Positions 4,599 to 6,087 of a stretch of DNA of 6,087 bases are shown here, piece after piece (within the stretch, counting starts at the first letter, position 1; each line of letters opens with the position of its first letter). A program made the translations under genes and the position numbers. The stretch is from DATCVR01 sp036566745 (GTDB taxonomy: Bacteria > Actinomycetota > Actinomycetes > Jiangellales > Jiangellaceae): NCBI GenBank assembly GCA_036566745.1, contig DATCVR010000029.1, positions 1 through 6,087 on the forward strand, written 5' to 3'. The notes beneath the pieces were generated by a model. That model searched no databases. It was given only the letters and a program-made list of their open reading frames with translations, and had not been told where the DNA came from.

Positions 4599-6087
4599 AT
4601 GGCGGAGCTGACGATCCGGCCGGAGGAGATCCGGGACGCGATCGAGCGACACGTCCAGTCGTACACGCCGGAGGCCTCTCGTGAAGAGGTCGGCCGCGTG
4701 GTCGACGCCGGCGACGGCATCGCTCACGTCGAGGGTTTGCACTCGGCGATGGCCAACGAGCTGCTGGAATTCGAAGACGGCACGCTCGGCTTGGCCCTGA
4801 ACCTCGACGTCCGCGAGATCGGCGTCGTCGTCCTCGGTGAGTTCGCCGGCATCGAGGAGGGCCAGACGGTCAAGCGCACCGGCGAGGTCCTGTCCGTGCC
4901 GGTGGGCGACGCCTTCCTCGGCCGGGTCATCGACCCGCTGGGCACGCCGCTCGACGGCCTGGGCGAGATCGAGGCCGAGGCGCGGCGTGCGCTCGAGCTG
5001 CAGGCGCCGTCGGTCATCCAGCGCCAGAAGGTCTCCGAGCCGATGCAGACCGGCATCAAGGCCATCGACGCGATGACCCCGATCGGTCGCGGCCAGCGCC
5101 AGCTGATCATCGGCGACCGCCAGACCGGCAAGACCACGGTGGCGATCGACACGATCATCAACCAGCGCGACAACTGGAAGTCCGGCGACCCCAAGAAGCA
5201 GGTCCGCTGCATCTATGTGGCGACCGGCCAGAAGGGCTCGACCATCGCGGGCGTGCGCCAGCAGCTCGACGAGGCCGGCGCGCTCGAGTACACCACCATC
5301 GTGGCGGCCCCGGCGTCCGACGCCGCGGGCTTCAAGTACCTCTCGCCCTACACCGGCTCGGCCATCGGCCAGCACTGGATGTACCAGGGCTTCCACGTGC
5401 TGATCATCTTCGACGACCTGTCGAAGCAGGCCGAGGCCTACCGCGCCGTGTCGCTGCTGCTGCGTCGCCCGCCGGGTCGTGAGGCCTACCCAGGTGACGT
5501 CTTCTACCTGCACTCGCGGCTGCTCGAGCGTTGCGCGAAGCTCTCCGACGAGCTCGGCGCGGGCTCGATGACCGGCCTGCCGATCATCGAGACGAAGGCC
5601 AACGACGTCTCGGCGTACATCCCGACCAACGTGATCTCGATCACCGACGGCCAGATCTTCCTCCAGTCCGACCTGTTCAACTCGAACCAGCGTCCGGCTG
5701 TCGACGTGGGCATCTCGGTCTCGCGAGTCGGCGGTGACGCCCAGGTCAAGTCGATCAAGAAGGTCTCGGGCACGCTGAAGCTCGAGCTCGCGCAGTACCG
5801 CTCGCTCGAGGCCTTCGCGATGTTCGCGTCCGACCTCGACGCCGCCAGCCGCCGCCAGCTCGCACGTGGCGCGCGCCTGACCGAGCTGCTCAAGCAGCCG
5901 CAGTACTCGCCCTACCCCGTCGAGGAGCAGGTCGTCTCGATCTGGGCCGGCACGAAGGGCCACCTCGACGAGGTGCCCGTCGAGGACATCCTCCGCTTCG
6001 AGCGCGAGTTCCTCGACTACCTCGGTCGCAACACCGAGGTGCTCTCGACGCTGCGTGACACCAACGTGCTGTCCGACGAGACCGTGG
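4599..6087 (+). CDS. atpA: ATP synthase F1 subunit alpha (3' end cut by the window)
   Basis: Alpha alternates with beta in the F1 hexamer and holds the non-catalytic nucleotide sites. The window contains 496 codons and runs off the right edge without a stop; family members have about 510-550 residues, so only the C-terminal end is missing. Visible features are the N-terminal beta-barrel (about 28-95), the P-loop GDRQTGKT (172-179, Lys178), the Walker B strand HVLIIFDDL with D272-D273, VISITDGQIFL, the alpha/beta signature PAVDVGISVS (366-375), and Arg376 at the E. coli R373 position, which reaches into the catalytic site of beta. A helical C-terminal domain follows. Numbering runs three ahead of E. 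coli throughout, so no internal insertion is seen. The start MAELTIRPEEIRDAIERHV is typical. The actinobacterial C-terminal extension that limits ATP hydrolysis in mycobacteria cannot be judged, because it would lie outside. Gamma and beta genes should follow. Confidence 0.98.
   Translation, partial: MAELTIRPEEIRDAIERHVQSYTPEASREEVGRVVDAGDGIAHVEGLHSAMANELLEFEDGTLGLALNLDVREIGVVVLGEFAGIEEGQTVKRTGEVLSVPVGDAFLGRVIDPLGTPLDGLGEIEAEARRALELQAPSVIQRQKVSEPMQTGIKAIDAMTPIGRGQRQLIIGDRQTGKTTVAIDTIINQRDNWKSGDPKKQVRCIYVATGQKGSTIAGVRQQLDEAGALEYTTIVAAPASDAAGFKYLSPYTGSAIGQHWMYQGFHVLIIFDDLSKQAEAYRAVSLLLRRPPGREAYPGDVFYLHSRLLERCAKLSDELGAGSMTGLPIIETKANDVSAYIPTNVISITDGQIFLQSDLFNSNQRPAVDVGISVSRVGGDAQVKSIKKVSGTLKLELAQYRSLEAFAMFASDLDAASRRQLARGARLTELLKQPQYSPYPVEEQVVSIWAGTKGHLDEVPVEDILRFEREFLDYLGRNTEVLSTLRDTNVLSDETV

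Noticed and set aside
4516..4611. 31-codon frame from GTG 4516 between atpH and atpA, as a possible leader peptide
   Set aside because: No ribosome binding site precedes it, it overlaps the atpA start, and the basic peptide has no recognisable feature. A frame of this length is expected by chance in GC-rich DNA.
4368..5963. Very long open frame on the minus strand opposite atpA (531 codons)
   Set aside because: It mirrors the atpA codons. Strong C/G third-position bias suppresses stops on the opposite strand. Its translation is dominated by Arg, Asp, Leu and Val with no domain pattern, while the + strand carries an unmistakable alpha subunit.
1..6087. Mobile elements, CRISPR arrays, tRNA or rRNA genes, phage or defence genes
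   Set aside because: None seen. The window is densely packed with conserved housekeeping genes in their usual order; no arrays of repeats, terminal inverted repeats, transposase-like or nuclease-like proteins, or tRNA-like folds were noticed.

Overview
The window is a stretch of actinobacterial chromosome carrying the promoter-proximal part of the F-type ATP synthase (atp) operon, preceded by a cell-envelope gene. The DNA is strongly GC-rich by eye, with heavy C/G bias at third codon positions. GTG and apparently CTG start codons occur, and the gene order matches the wecA(rfe)-atpI-atpB-E-F-H-A order known from mycobacteria and streptomycetes. The b and delta subunits are separate genes, not the b-delta fusion of mycobacteria. 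This points to a non-mycobacterial actinomycete; Propionibacteriales (Nocardioides-like) is my guess from the style of the c subunit, held with low confidence. All supported genes are on the + strand.

Layout: positions 1-11 probably hold the last codons of an upstream gene. Positions 21-1121 encode a WecA/TagO-family polyprenyl-phosphate sugar-1-phosphate transferase, a membrane enzyme that starts a cell-wall glycopolymer. The only sizeable gap (1122-1284, about 160 bases) contains an inverted repeat and the best candidate promoter. Then come two small membrane proteins of the AtpI/AtpZ accessory class (1285-1716 and 1756-1962). The Fo subunits follow: a (1988-2797), c (2853-3083) and b (3080-3688). 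The F1 side begins with delta (3688-4512) and alpha (4599 to the end, cut by the window at residue 496).

The genes together build a proton-driven ATP synthase. AtpI and AtpZ probably help c-ring assembly or ion supply. Subunits a and c form the proton path: Arg194 of a faces Glu60 of c. Subunits b and delta form the peripheral stalk, and alpha is half of the catalytic hexamer. Gamma, beta and epsilon should lie just past the right edge. Translation appears tightly arranged: atpE/atpF and atpF/atpH stops and starts overlap, while atpE has its own intergenic hairpin followed by an A-rich, well-spaced ribosome binding site, as would suit a subunit needed in many copies.

No new biological system is visible. 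The points most worth a second look are: an apparent CTG start for atpB that adds 39 residues; an ungapped 90-residue-offset internal duplication in the delta subunit; the atpB-atpE hairpin with an A-rich initiation region; three GGTA motifs at exact 11-base spacing before atpZ; and c-subunit residues that differ from the mycobacterial bedaquiline site.
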